Below are positions 34,421 through 45,935 of a stretch of 64,000 nucleotides of DNA, in pieces. Numbering within the stretch: the stretch's first letter is position 1; each line of letters starts with the position of its first letter. Under the pieces are notes generated by a model, which saw nothing but the letters and a program-made list of their open reading frames with translations, ran no database searches and was not told the origin of the DNA. The translations under genes and the position numbers were made by a program. The DNA comes from Prorocentrum cordatum (Eukaryota; Sar; Dinophyceae; Prorocentrales; Prorocentraceae), in assembly GCA_963575745.1 (NCBI GenBank), contig CAUYUJ010019088.1, forward strand, positions 83,501 to 147,500, read 5' to 3'.

Positions 34421-35940
34421 CACCGTGCCCTGGGCGTGCCACGTGGGCCCCATGCCTTGCAATGCCGAGAGCCAAGGCGGGTTCCAGCAGAGAGACATCT
34501 CGCAGGAAGCAGGCAGCGCTCGAGAAACACAGGCGGGCATTTCCCGAGGAAAGCCAGGGCGCCTTCTAAAGACCTCCCAGCACCTTGGGGAGCACGGGCA
34601 GCCTAGCACGCAGCCTGAGGACCGCGGGGCTGGCGCCTTCTATGACATGTCTTTGGGTTTCTGGAACCTGTGTTGGGGCATCAGTCATCGCGTTCGCGAC
34701 CTGCATCATGGAGTAGGGCATCCTCTTTGACGATGGCGCCTGCGACTGGATCTCCTGGCGTTGCTTTGTCTGTTATGTCGGCCCGTGCGGCGGTGGCCGC
34801 GGCGGGCAGGGTTGGGCCCCGCCCCCGCGAAACCGCGTCTACGCCCGTCGCATATCTACCCGTTCCCCCGACGTCTGTGACCTCGGGGGCATCCAGTCCG
34901 TGCAGGGGGCCCTTCTCGGAGACCGCTGCCTTGCGTGGGCAGAACAAGTCCACCTGCGTTCGCGATAGGGCGAAGGTGGCCGCGCTGGGCTATCCTGCCG
35001 CCGAGTCGGAGCGCGGGAGGGGGCTGGGGGCCTGTCCCGCGGATCCACATGGAGCATGGCATGCTCAGGTGGTACTTCGACCCAGGTGCTGGGGCACGCC
35101 TGCCCAAATCCAGAGGTGGCCCCCCCCAGGTGAGACGCCGCGAGCCGTGTGCATCTTGATGGGGGGACTGCCCGAGGGTGACCTCGGCTGATCCGCGGTG
35201 CGTCGGAGGACTGGCGGCGTCGCCTAGCCAGACGCCCGCGTGCAATCGCGGGGCCGTAGTCCAGGATGAAGTGGCCAGGAGCGTTGACGCGAGGCCCGTT
35301 TGGTCGCGATTGAGGCCCTGTGTGGAGCCGCAGCCGCTGGGCCCTCGACTGCTGCTGCCCATGGGGCCCTGACTTCGGGTGCTGGGCCAGGCGTTGTGGG
35401 CGCCGGCAGAATTGCCCAATTGGGGTTCCATAGCGGGTGGTCAGAGAACGCGGCGACCTCGCGCTCCGACCGCTGCCGCTGTTGTGGATGGGCTTCGGTG
35501 GCTTCTGCCGCCGCGCTACCTGGGCGAATGCGACTCGCGTGCCGCGAACAGGACAATTCAAGTCTCTGCAATGTCAGATGGTTGTCGTGCTTCGAGGGTG
35601 CCGTGGCGCGACGTCATGCGGCCCCATGGCGCAGACAAGGGGATTAACTTGTCGGGGCTGGGCTGGTTCATTTCACCTCGGAAGGCGCCTGCGACTCCGG
35701 GCCGCGCTCGTATCGTGAACCAGCCTGCGGAGTCGTGGGCGATCGCAGCTACGTCGGTAAAAGCATCTCTGGCGTCGTGCAAGCATGACAACCGTGCCGA
35801 CGTCGTTGCAGAGACGACCGCGCGATTGAATCGTAGCTTTTCTGATTTGGACAAAAGAAGACGCGTCTTGCTATTCGAGGTTGAGGAGGGGGGTCTTTCG
35901 CTGGTCGCTGCGCCGGGCTAGTTCGAGCTCTCTGCCTCTC
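34420..35940 (+). other. Probable LINE interior, not resolved
   Basis: GC-rich and open in several + frames between the EEP fragment and the pre-RT segment. I see no firm RT motif; it may be the decayed linker of the same element or an insertion. Confidence 0.3.
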
Positions 35941-36195
35941 CTACGATGGCGGGCGCGACGAATTGATGGGGCGAGTGGAAGCGTGGGCAGGGAGAGCCGC
36001 TGCGCGTGCATTCCACCAGTCCTCGAAGAAGTATGCTGGTTGGCTTGCTGATGCGTGGAAACCCAAGCTGGGAATATTACAAAGTTCAATTCGCAAGACA
36101 CCTCCGCGCACGGGTGCCCTCGCACCTGGCCCCGCGGTTTCGGTTCCAGTGGCCGCCGTGGCCACCTCGAGGCTGGGCGGAGTTATGGGGGCCTC
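35941..36195 (+). pseudogene. LINE pre-RT segment, cut by Copia insertion
   Basis: A + frame reads 'DELMGRVEAWAGRAAARAFH' then 'KKYAGWLADAWKPKLG', like the Trp/Ala/Arg helical region between endonuclease and RT in dinoflagellate LINEs. The frame ends at the start of the Copia 5' LTR. No RT continues immediately on the far side of the Copia at 50809. Confidence 0.4.
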
Positions 36196-36198
36196 GGA

Positions 36199-36443
36199 TA
36201 TTAGCTATATACATTCAGTCCTGTGCCCTACCTGCCCGAAGCCCTCTCTTGTTGTGGCTTTGGCTCAAGGGCGGGAGTTTCATACTTTTGCACTTGTTTG
36301 ACGTGGCCCAGGGGGCCGCGCCTTTCACGCGGCTAGCGAGGCCGTGGCGACTGTTAGTTACATTATAAGATTCATCGTGTTGTGGTGAGAGATATATCGT
36401 CGTCGGAACTTCCTGATATTACTGCTGCGCCGATTCCGCCAAC
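36199..36443 (+). repeat. Copia 5' LTR
   Basis: Aligns with 50567-50808 over its whole length, from 'gctatatacattcagtc' to 'gcgccgattccgccaac'. Differences are scattered substitutions and a 3-bp indel near 36355. The first bases read TA where the 3' LTR reads TG. Contains 'tttggctcaag' at 36259-36269. Confidence 0.93.
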
Positions 36444-37565
36444 GTGGCAGCGGAGCCATCGTGGAGACCCACACTTAAGTCGACCGCTGGGTGTGAGACT
36501 AATGAGCAGGGAGTGCCGACCTGGAGTGGAGATCCACTGACGTTCGAGAGTTATGAGAATGCCGTTCTGTGGTACCGAGCTGGCCTGAAGGAGAATGAGA
36601 GGAACCTCGCTGTGGCTCGTCTGTGGACTGCGCTACGTGGCGCGGCGAAGGAGGCCCTGAAAGATATGAGACCGAACGACTTTGTGGCAGGAGGTGTAGA
36701 AGCGTTGCTCAACACTTGAGAGGAGGTCTTCTAGGTAAGATGCCAATCCCAGACGCGTACCAGAAGATCCGCAACTACGTTCAAGTGATTCGCAGGCCCG
36801 GCGAGGTGATTGGCGAGTTCGTGATTCGAGAAGACAACTTGTTCAGAGATGCGGCCAGCCTTGAAGCGACTACGTTCAGACCGACTGCGACGAGAAGCAG
36901 GTCAGGCGAGTGCAAGAACGGGGCGAACATTGACGTCTACAGTCAAGGGGCCGACGACCGAGGAGTTCGAAGAGGCGGCAGAGATTGAGGAAGACGCCGA
37001 GGCCGTAGATGCAACAGAGAAGAAGTCGGTAATGTCGGCCAAGGCAGGAGTTTCCGTGGCCAAGCCTGAGACCGACGCGAGCTTCTTCGAGGCAGAGCTT
37101 CGTGGGCATCGGCTCCTGCACAACGCCCGCCTGAGTAGAGAAGAACGCCAGATGATCCTGGCAGGCACTCAGAATGACACTCGATACGAATCCATCGCCA
37201 CGCAGCCTCGCGCATCTTGGGATGATCGAGACCTGCGAGACCGCGACAAACCAGCTCAGCAGCAGGGCCGTGGTTTCAGAGGCAGAGTTTTCGCACTCGA
37301 GAGCGTGGAGGAGATGGACGACATGTGTGCGGCGATCCGCGGTGAAGAATCATCGTGGACAGTCGACTGGAGCTATGGCGAGAACGAGGATGTCTGGTGG
37401 TGTGCCTTCTATGCGGACGAGGGAGATCAAACGACGTGGGCTACCAGCTCGTGGGATTGGTCCAACAACGACGCAGGGTGGAACACTTACACGTCGGTCG
37501 CTGAAAGTAGGTATTTTTGGATTCCGAGACCCCAATCTACCTTACCTTCCTACCTCAAGAACTGA
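36444..37565 (+). pseudogene. Copia gag, N-terminal part
   Basis: A first frame (36444-36716) reads a gag-like start with 'WSGDPLTFESYENAVLWYRA', 'LWTALRGAAKEAL' and stops. The reading continues in another frame (about 36720-36850: 'PDAYQKIRNYVQVIRRPGEV') and a third (36849-37565: 'EAELRGHRLLHNARLSREER', then acidic, Trp-rich sequence with 'SWTVDWSYGENEDVWW'). This helical, Trp/charged layout is typical of Copia gag in dinoflagellates. The frame ends shortly before the satellite array; the gag C-terminus resumes after it at about 43770. Confidence 0.75.
36445..36457 (+). promoter_or_regulatory. Primer binding site, tRNA-iMet-like
   Basis: 'tggcagcggagcc' starts two bases after the 5' LTR and matches the Copia consensus 'tggtatcagagcc' at 10 of 13 positions. 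In Copia elements the 3' end of initiator tRNA-Met pairs here to prime minus-strand synthesis. Confidence 0.65.
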
Positions 37566-38104
37566 TACTTTTAGTTTGTTTTGGGGCGGGCGCAAATCTA
37601 ATCTACTTCTTTGGTGGTTTTCATTTTTCCGTTGTTGTTGTTGATCATCTTTGTTTGTTGTTCGTAAGTGTTTATGTGTTTTTCCTATATATATATTATA
37701 CATATAATATTTTTTAAATAAATTATTTATGTATATATACTATATTTACATGTTGGAACGTATTTTTCCCTCTCCCTTTTTCCTCCTGTTGCCCGTCGGT
37801 GGCTCTGGTCGCGCCTGGCCCCTCGGCTGCTTCATCGGTCGCTCTGCCCTTGGCCCAGCCACCTTGGCTGTTTTTGGCTGTTTTGTATTATTTTCTGGTA
37901 TTTTCTGTTGTCCGTCGGTGGCTCTGGTCGCGCCTGGCCCCTCGGCTGCTTCATCGGTCGCTCTGCCCTCGGCCCAGCCACTCCTTGGCTGTTTTTGGAT
38001 GTTCGCTGCAATTTTCTGTTATGTTCTGTTGCCCGTCGGTGGCTCTGGTCGCGCCTGGCCTCCTTCGGCTGCCTCATCGGTCGCTCTGCCCTCGGCCCAG
38101 CCAC

Positions 38105-38107
<3 letters not shown>

Positions 38108-38185
<78 letters not shown>
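38108..38185. repeat. Poly(T) tract in satellite
   Basis: Uninterrupted T of about 78 nt after 'ggcccagccacgcc'. Similar tracts: 38331-38414, 38970-39047, 39707-39785 (two G interruptions), 39944-39997, 40937-40992. Confidence 0.9.
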
Positions 38186-38329
38186 CTTTTTTCTCTTTTT
38201 CTCCCCTTCATATTTACTATTATTTTCTGTTGCCCGTCGGCGGCTCTGGTCGCGCCTGGCCCCTCGGCTGCTTCGTCGGTCGCTCTGCCCTCGGCCCATC
38301 CGCTCCTTGGCAGTTTTTGGATGTTCTTC

Positions 38330-38414
<85 letters not shown>

Positions 38415-38968
38415 CGTGTTTTCTGTTGCCCGTCGGTGGCTCTGGTCGCGCCTGGCCCCTCGGCTGCCTCATCGGTCGTTCTGCCCTCGGCCCAGCAACT
38501 CCTCGGTTGTTTTTGAATGTTTTTCGTTATGTTCTGTTATGTTCTGTTGCCCGTCGGTGGCTCTGGTCGCGCCTGGCCCCCTCGGCTGCCTCATCGGTCG
38601 CTCTGCCCTCGGCCCAGCCACTCCTTGGCTGTTTTTGGCTGTTTTTCGTTATGTTCTGTTATGTTCTGTTGCCCGTCGGTGGCTCTGATCGCGCCTGGCC
38701 CTTCGGCTGCCTCGTCGGTCGCTCTGCCCTCGGCCCAGCCACTCCTGGGTTGTTGTTGGTTGTTTTTTATCGTTATTTTCTGTTATTTTCTGTTGCCCGT
38801 CGGTGGCCCTGGTCGCGCCTGGCCCCTCGGCTGCTTCATCGGTCGCTCTGCCTTCGGCCCAGCCGCTCCTTGGCTGTTCAAGGCTGGTTTTGTCCGCTAT
38901 TTTCAGTTTTTTTCTGTTGCCCGTCGGTGGTTCTGGTCGCGCCTGGCCCCTCGGCTGCTTCATCGGTC

Positions 38969-39048
<80 letters not shown>

Positions 39049-39059
39049 GTTTTTTTGTT

Positions 39060-39062
<3 letters not shown>

Positions 39063-39125
<63 letters not shown>
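39063..39125. repeat. (TA)n tract in satellite
   Basis: About 30 TA units; a second (TA)n of similar length is at 39797-39859. Both follow a poly(T) plus 'gttt' segment, indicating that they were copied together within the array. Confidence 0.95.
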
Positions 39126-39127
<2 letters not shown>

Positions 39128-39701
39128 CGGTTTGCGGCATTTTCCGTTATTTTCTGTTGCCCGTCGGTGGCTCTGGTCTCGCTTGGCCCCTCGGCTGCCT
39201 CATCGGTCGCTCTGCCTTCGGCCCAGCCACTCCTTGGCTGTTTTTGGTTGTTTTGCAGTATTTTCTGTTATGTTCTGTTGCCCGTCGGTGGCTCTGGTCG
39301 CGCCTGGCCCCTCGGCTGCCTCGTCGGTCGCTCTGCCTTCGGCCCAGCCGCTCCTTGGTTGTTTTTGGTTGTTTGGTTTTATTTTCGGTTGTCCGTCGGT
39401 GGCTCTGGTCGCGCCTGGCCCCTCGGCCTCATCGGTCGCTCTGCCCTCGGCCCAGCCACTCCTTGGCTGTTTTTGGTTGTTTTGTTTTGTTTTCTGCTAT
39501 TGTTTGTTTCCCGTTGGCGGCTCTGGTCGCGCCTGGCCCCTCGGCTGCCTCATCGGTCGCTCTGCCCTCGGCCCAGCCAGTACTTCGTTGTTTTTAGGCG
39601 TTTTGTGTTATTGTCTGTTATGTTCTGTTGCCCGTCGGTGGCTCTGGTCGCGCCTGGCCCCTCGACTGCTTCATCGGTCGCTCCGCCCTCGGCCCAGCCA
39701 C

Positions 39702-39786
<85 letters not shown>

Positions 39787-39791
39787 TTTTG

Positions 39792-39862
<71 letters not shown>

Positions 39863-39943
39863 GTTGCCCGTCGGTGGCCCTTGTCGCGCCTTGCCCCTCG
39901 GCTGCCTCATCGGTCGCTCTGCCCTCGGCCCAGCCAGTACTTC

Positions 39944-39998
<55 letters not shown>

Positions 39999-40932
39999 GG
40001 GGGGGGGGGGAATTTTATATTTTCTGTTGCCAGTCGGTGGCTCTGGTCGCGCCTGGCCCCTCGGCTGCCTCATCGGTCGCTCTGCCCTCGGCCCAGCCAC
40101 TGTTATCCCCTGTTGCCCGTCGGTGGCCCTGGTCGCGCCTGGCCCCTCGGCTGCCTCATCGGTCGCTCTGCCCTCGGCCCAGCCACTCCTTGGTTGTTTT
40201 TGGTTGTTTTGTGTTGTTTTCGGTTATTTTCTGTTGCCCGTCGGTGGCTCTGATCGCGCCTGGCCCCTCGGCTGCCTCATCGTCGCTCTGCCCTCGGCCC
40301 AGCCACTCCTTGGTTGTTTCTGGTTGTTTTGTGTTATTGTTTGTTATTTATGTTCCCCCGTGGGCAGCTCTGGTCGCGCCTGGCCCCTCGGCTGCCTCAT
40401 CGGTCGCTCTGCCCTCGGCCCAGCCACTCCTTGGTTGTTTTTGGTTGTTTTGCGGTATTTCTTGATATTTTCTGTTTCCCGTCGGTGGCTCTGGTCGCGC
40501 CTGGCCCCTCGGCTGCCTCATCGGTCGCTTTGCCCTCGACCCCGCCATTTCTTTTTTTGTTTTAAATTGTTTCCGATTTTTTTCTAGTATTTTCTGCCGC
40601 CCGTCGGTGGCTCTGGTCGCGCCTGGCCCATCGGCTGCCTCATCGGTCGCTCTGCCCTCGGCCCAGCCACTCCTTGGCTTATTTTGGTTGTTTTTGGTTG
40701 TTTTGTGTTATTTTCGGTTGCCCGTCGGTGGCTCTGGTCGCGCCTGGCCCCTCGGCTGCCTCATCGGTCGCTCTGCCTTCGGCTCTGCCCTCGGCCCAGG
40801 CGCTCCTTGGCTGTTTTTGGCTGTTCTTCGTAATTTTCTGTTATTTTCTGTGGCCCGTCGGTGGCTCTGATCGCGCCTGGCCCCTCGGCTGCTTCGCGGG
40901 TCGCTCAGCCCTCGGCCCAGCCACTCCTTGGC

Positions 40933-40993
<61 letters not shown>

Positions 40994-41752
40994 TGTTATG
41001 TTCCGTTATGTTCTGTTGCCCGTCGGTGGCTCTGGTCTCGCTTGGCCCCCTCGGTTGCTTCGTCGGTCGCTCTGCCTTCGGCCCAGCCACTCTTTGGCTG
41101 TTTTTGGCTGTTTTCCTTTTATTTTCTGCTATGTTCTGTTATTTCCTCTTGCCCGTCGGTTGCTCTGGTCGCGCCTGGCCCCTCGGCTGCTTCATCGGTC
41201 GCTCTGCCCTCGGCCCAGCCACTCCTTGGTTGTTTTGGGTTTGTTATCTGTTATTTTCTGTTATGTTCTGTTGCCCGTCGGTGGCCCTGGTCGCGCCTGG
41301 CCCCTCGGCTGCTTCATCGGTCGCTCTGCCCTCGGCCCAGGCGCTCCTTGGCCGTTTCTGATGGTTTTTCTGCGTTTTCAGTATTTTTGTGTTGCCCGTC
41401 GGTGGCCCTGGTCGCGCCTGGCCCCTCGGCTGCTTCATCGGTCGCTCTGCCGTCGGCCCAGCCCATTTTTTTTTTTTCCTGGCATGTTCTGTTGCCCGTC
41501 GGTGGCTCTGGTCGTGCCTGGCCCCTCGGCTGCCTCTTCGGTCGCTCTGCCCTCGGCCCAGCCGCACCTCTCTCTCTCCCTCTCTTTCTCTCTCTCTCTT
41601 TTTTTCTTCCTTCTTCCTTTGTTATGTTCTGTTGCCCGTCGGTGGCTCTGGTCTCGCCTGGCCCCCTCGGCTGCCTCGTCGCTCTGCCCTCGGCCCAGCC
41701 GCTCCTTTTTTTGTTTTTTTTTTTTTTCTCTCTCTCTCTCTCTCTCTTTGTG

Positions 41753-41790
<38 letters not shown>

Positions 41791-43749
41791 TCTGCCCGTC
41801 GGTGGCTCTGGTCGCGCCTGGCCCCTCGGCTGCCTCGTCGGTCGCTCTGTCCTCGGCCCAGCCACTCCTTTTTTTCTGTATATAGACATATAAACATTTT
41901 TAAATTATTTTCTGTTGTCCGTCGGTGGCTCTGGTCGCGCTTGGCCCCCTCGGCTGCTTCATCGGTCGCTCTGCCTTCGGCCCAGCCACTCTTTGGCTGT
42001 TTTTGGTTGTTTTCTTTTATTTTCTGCTATGTTCTGTTATTTTCTGTTGCCCGTCGGTGGCTCTGGTCTCGCCTGGCCCCTCGGCTGCCTCGTCGGTCGC
42101 TCTGCCCTCGGCCCAGCCGGCACTTGGTTGTTTTTAGTTGTTTTTTGTTTTTGTTTGTGATTTTCTGCTGCCCGTCGGTGGCTCTGGTCGTGCCTGGCAT
42201 TTCGGCTGCCTCATCGGTCGCTCTGCTCTCGGCCCAGCCACGCCTTGGTTGTTTTTGGTGGCTGTGTTGCGCTATTTTTTGTTATTTCCTCTTGCCCGTC
42301 GGTGGCTCTGGTCGCGCCTGGCCCCTCGGCTGCCTCATCGGTCGCTCTGCCCTCGGTCCAGCCACGCCTTGGTTGTTTTTGGCTGTTTTGTGTTATGTTT
42401 TGTTATGTTCTGTTGCCCGTCGGTGGCTCTGGTCGCGCCTGGCCCCTCGGCTGCCTCCTCGGTCACTCTGCCCTCGGCACAGCCACTTCGTGGTTGTTTT
42501 CGGCTGTTTTTCGTTGTTTTCTGTTGCCCGTCGGCCCGGCCACTCCATAGTTGTTTTTGGGTGTTTTTCGTTATTTTCTGTTGCCAGTCCGTGGCTCTGG
42601 TCGCGCCTGGCCCCTCGGCTGCCTCTTCGGTCGCTCTGCCCTCGGCCCAGCCAATCCTTGGCTGTTTTTGCTGTTTTTCGTTATTTTCTGTTGCCCGTCG
42701 GCCCTGCCACTCCTTGGCTGCTTTAGGTGTTTTTTTGTTATGTTCTGTTGCCAGTCGGTGGCTCTGGTCGCGCCTGGCCCCTCGGCTGCCTCTTCGGACG
42801 CCCTGCCCTCGGCCCAGCCACTTCATGGTTGTTTTTGGATGTTTTTTTCGTCATTTTCTGTTGCCCGTCGGCCCGGCCACTCCTTGGCTGTTTTTGTGTG
42901 TTTTTCGTCATTTTCTGTTGCCCGTCGGTGGCTCTGGTCGCGCCTGGCCCCTCGGCTGCGTGTTCGGTCGCTCTGCCCTCGGCCGAACCACTCCGTTTTT
43001 TTTTTTTTTTTTTTTTTTTTTTTTGTTTTTTTTTTGCTGTTTTTCGTTTTTTTCTGTTGCCCGTCGGCCCGGCCACTCCTTGGCTGTTTTTGGCTGTTTT
43101 TTGTATAGTATTTTTCTGTTGCCCGTCGGTGGCTTTGGTCGCGCCTGGCCCTTCGGCTGCCTCTTCGGTCGCTCTGCCCTCGGCCCAGCCACTCCTCGGC
43201 TGTTTTTGGTTGTTTTTTGCTATTTTCTGTTGCCCGTCGGCGCAGCCACTCCTTGGCTATTTTTGGTTGTTTGTCGTTATTTTTGTTATTTTCTGTTGCC
43301 AGTCCGCGGCTCTGGTCGCGCCTGGCCCCTCGGCTGCCTCATCGGTCGCTCTGCCCTCGGCCCAGCCACTTCGGTGTTGTTTTTGGTTGTTTTTCTGTAT
43401 TTTCTGTTGCCCGTCGGCCGGCCACTCCTTGGCTGTTTTGGATTGTTTTTTTGTTATTTTCTGTTGCCCGTCGGTGGCTCTGGTCGCGCCTGGCCCCTCG
43501 GCTGCGTGTTCGGTCGCTCTGCCGTCGGCCCAGCCACTCCTTGGTCGAGGGGCCGGTCGACCCAGGGCTATCGCGCGCCGCGGAGACAGGGCCCGGAACA
43601 TTTTGTAATCTACTTCTTGTAGTTGTTGGTGATGTTGTTTTTTTTGGCGGCCCCGAACGCAATCTACTCTTTCCGCCTTCCTACTTCATGTTTCTACTTA
43701 GTTCTTCCGACCGACGTGAGCGCCAGACCAGTGGGGGCAGGCAGCAGCA

Positions 43750-44557
43750 GTGACATGGACACCGGATTTGACTACGTGTGCGACGGACGACGACTCGTAC
43801 TTGGACGAGCAGGTGAATGCTGCCGAGATCCTTGCTGCCGAGGCGAATCGGACTCTTTCCGAGGCCAGGGGTGCAGTGGCAGAGGCGAGGAAGAACAGGG
43901 GGTTCTTTCCGCAGAAAGGTTCTGGCAAGGACGGCAAGAAGGGCGGCTACCAAGTGAAGGGATCATCGGCAGGGCCTACGCAGATGCCTGATCTGTGGTC
44001 GGCCAGACCACTACTGGAGGCAGCGTCCTGACCGCTACTCCAGCAAAGGCAAGAGCTTCGCCAAGGGCGGGTCCAAGGGCAAGAGCAAGAAGGGCAAGGT
44101 GCACTACATCGGGGGCATCTTCTGCATGGACATGATCCTGTCTCTTTCGTGCCCGTCGTTCACGGAGATTGTCCTTGACTGCGGAGCTACGACGACAGCT
44201 GGAGGTGGCGACGCCGTCGAGAAATTGGTTTCAGCTGTCGCCGAGAAGTTCCCAGATGCGAAGATCGAGGTGGATGCATCCGACAGGCCCTGGTTCAAGT
44301 TTGCGAATGGCCAGTGGGGCCAGGCGCTGTCCAAGGTATGGCTCTTCGCGCCCATCGGCTGGCTGGGCATCTACTTACTAGACGCTGATGAGGTGCCAGT
44401 GCTCGCAGGGGTGGACTGGCTGGATCAGCACGACGTCTCCTTTCGCAGGAACGAGCTGGAGATCTACCTCAGCGATGACAAGACCACGAAGGTTCATCTT
44501 CGGAAGGGCAAGGGCGGCCACCGTTTGCTGGACGTCCTGAGTTCGGCCGGCAGCTAG
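43750..44557 (+). pseudogene. Copia gag C-terminus, zinc knuckle and aspartic protease
   Basis: Gag resumes with 'YLDEQVNAAEILAAEANRTL' and a basic Gly/Lys region. A frame change gives the zinc knuckle at 43984-44026, 'CLICGRPDHYWRQR': C-x2-C-x4-H-x4 then Arg where the fourth ligand Cys should be. A Lys/Gly-rich linker leads to the protease (44099-44557), with 'EIVLDCGATTT' as the catalytic D-[S/T/C]-G-A-T motif and 'LAGVDWLDQHDVSF' as the downstream hydrophobic strand region. The protease matures the polyprotein. The frame closes with TAG at 44555-44557. In intact relatives these domains are one continuous polyprotein. Confidence 0.85.
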
Positions 44558-44559
44558 GG

Positions 44560-45185
44560 GCAGCGCACCGGAGTTCCGTTCTCCCCGGGACTCACAGGTG
44601 ACCAGAGAAAAGAGGGAGCACAGTATCAGGGTATCGGCCTGGGTGGTCTGATGATAGGTGTACGATTACAGTTGCAGAATGTTAAACATCAGCGGTTGGA
44701 AACATATTACACTCTACCATACCATGACATTAATTTGGTAAACCATGTGACGGGACACAGTCCAGAACCAGATGAATCGGAACTCAGCAGATATGTTCGG
44801 GAAGATTGGTTTTCGAGAATCTTGAGAACCTTCGATCGCCCTGATGATGCCCGACGTTTTGGGGTGTGCTGGCGTAGGACGACGAGTTTACACAGTTCAT
44901 TGGTTATTGACGACGGTCCAGTGACGATTGCAACCCCTGGGAGGTGGCTTTGCCGCCCACTGCCGGACGGGGTCAGTGCGATTCGTACCGAAATTTGGTT
45001 TCGTCCAACGCCGACTGCACCATTGGCGTTTCGGCTCCAGGGTATTCGAGATAAGCTCAGTGCTTTCCAATCTTCCATGTTTCGTCCTGATGGGCGACAA
45101 GAGGCTCTACCCCGATCTACCACGTGCGGCGGCAGAGCAGACGGACTGGTCTTTCAGCTAGGGGGCCGATCCGAGGGGTCCTCGC
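44560..45185 (+). other. Unassigned Copia interior
   Basis: Lower GC than its neighbours. One + frame is open through it but its translation matches nothing I know. It may be a linker, or an insertion within the polyprotein. Confidence 0.35.
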
Positions 45186-45860
45186 GTGACCAGCTGGCCG
45201 TGCCAGGGGGCCCGCGCCGTGTCGAGCTACACCGACAACCGCTTCGGAGTGTGGCTGACGTGCGAGATGTGTGCTTTCAGGCTGGACTACGCTACGAAGA
45301 AAGGGTGCAGTGGCAAGTGCCGCAAGGAGCCGAAGACGGCCCTGGTGACGGTGGCCCTTCGCCGACTACAGGAATCGGGAGACACGCCGGCGGCCGCGAG
45401 GGTCGAGGGGCGCATGAAGGCCATCGAGGCGGAGCGCATCATCGAGACGGGGCACTACATCAAGAGCGATCCGGACAAGGAGGACTACTGGACAGCCCGC
45501 AAGACAAAGACCGAGGGCGCCAAGCTCGAGATCAAGACCGATCCAGGGAGACCACCGACGGCAACCAGACCAACTACCGGAGTGCCGACTGCGGCGCGTA
45601 CCGCGCGCGCGGTCGGAGCGGACCCAAGCTCTGCGGCATCGGAGTCAGCGCCCCGCAGCAGCACGTGGGATGTGGTCTTGAGTGCCGCGGCGGACCCGGA
45701 CGAGACGCCCGCGCTCATGACCAAGCAGAAGGACCTCTTCATCAAGTGGGCAGTCCTGGCCCGGGGAGTCAGGCGCCTGAAGGTGAGGCCGGGGGTGGGG
45801 CAGGGGGACTTCGCGGCGATGCCGGTGCCGGGAGACATGGGGGATGTCCTCGTGAAGTGA
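45186..45860 (+). pseudogene. Copia polyprotein Cys-rich module
   Basis: A 224-residue open frame begins (first ~40 residues) with 'FGVWLTCEMCAFRLDYATKK' and 'GCSGKCRK': C-x2-C ... C-x3-C spacing, a putative zinc-binding unit seen between protease and integrase in dinoflagellate Copia polyproteins. A Thr/Ala/Pro linker and a helical 'LMTKQKDLFIKWAVLARGVR' segment follow. The frame ends at 45858-45860 just before the methyltransferase-like region. Function unknown; possibly RNA or chromatin binding (inference). Confidence 0.55.
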
Positions 45861-45935
45861 AGCGAGTTTCAATCAGGCAGCGCCGCGCGATCCAGAGCGG
45901 CACGGCGGCGCTGAGCATGCTCGTGAAATGGGCTG

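Larger units (their letters stand above)
37566..43605. repeat. ~120-bp satellite array with poly(T) and (TA)n, inside gag
   Basis: About 47 units of roughly 110-125 bp, each containing 'gcccgtcggtggctctggtc', then 'gcgcctggcccctcggctgc', 'tcggtcgctctgccctcggc' and a T-rich tail 'ttggttgtttttggttgtttt'. The first full unit starts at about 37791 and the last near 43468. Poly(T) runs of 54-84 nt interrupt units near 38108, 38331, 38970, 39707, 39944 and 40937; (TA)n runs follow at about 39063-39125 and 39797-39859; a poly(G) is at 39998-40010. From 42524 onward short and full units alternate. The 13-bp direct repeat 'taatctacttctt' sits at both edges (37599-37611, 43606-43618). Frames up to 888 codons are open on the + strand in several phases at once and are not treated as genes. 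Confidence 0.95.

Noticed and set aside
37799-40465. An 888-codon open + frame (and a 578-codon one in another phase) over the satellite
   Set aside because: The unit lacks stops in more than one frame and runs through poly(T) and (TA)n tracts; units are not a multiple of three, so no protein repeat is kept.
44651-45170. N-terminal part of a 444-codon + frame as a separate gene
   Set aside because: It lies out of phase with the protease and Cys-rich module and has no recognisable domain; listed as unassigned Copia interior.
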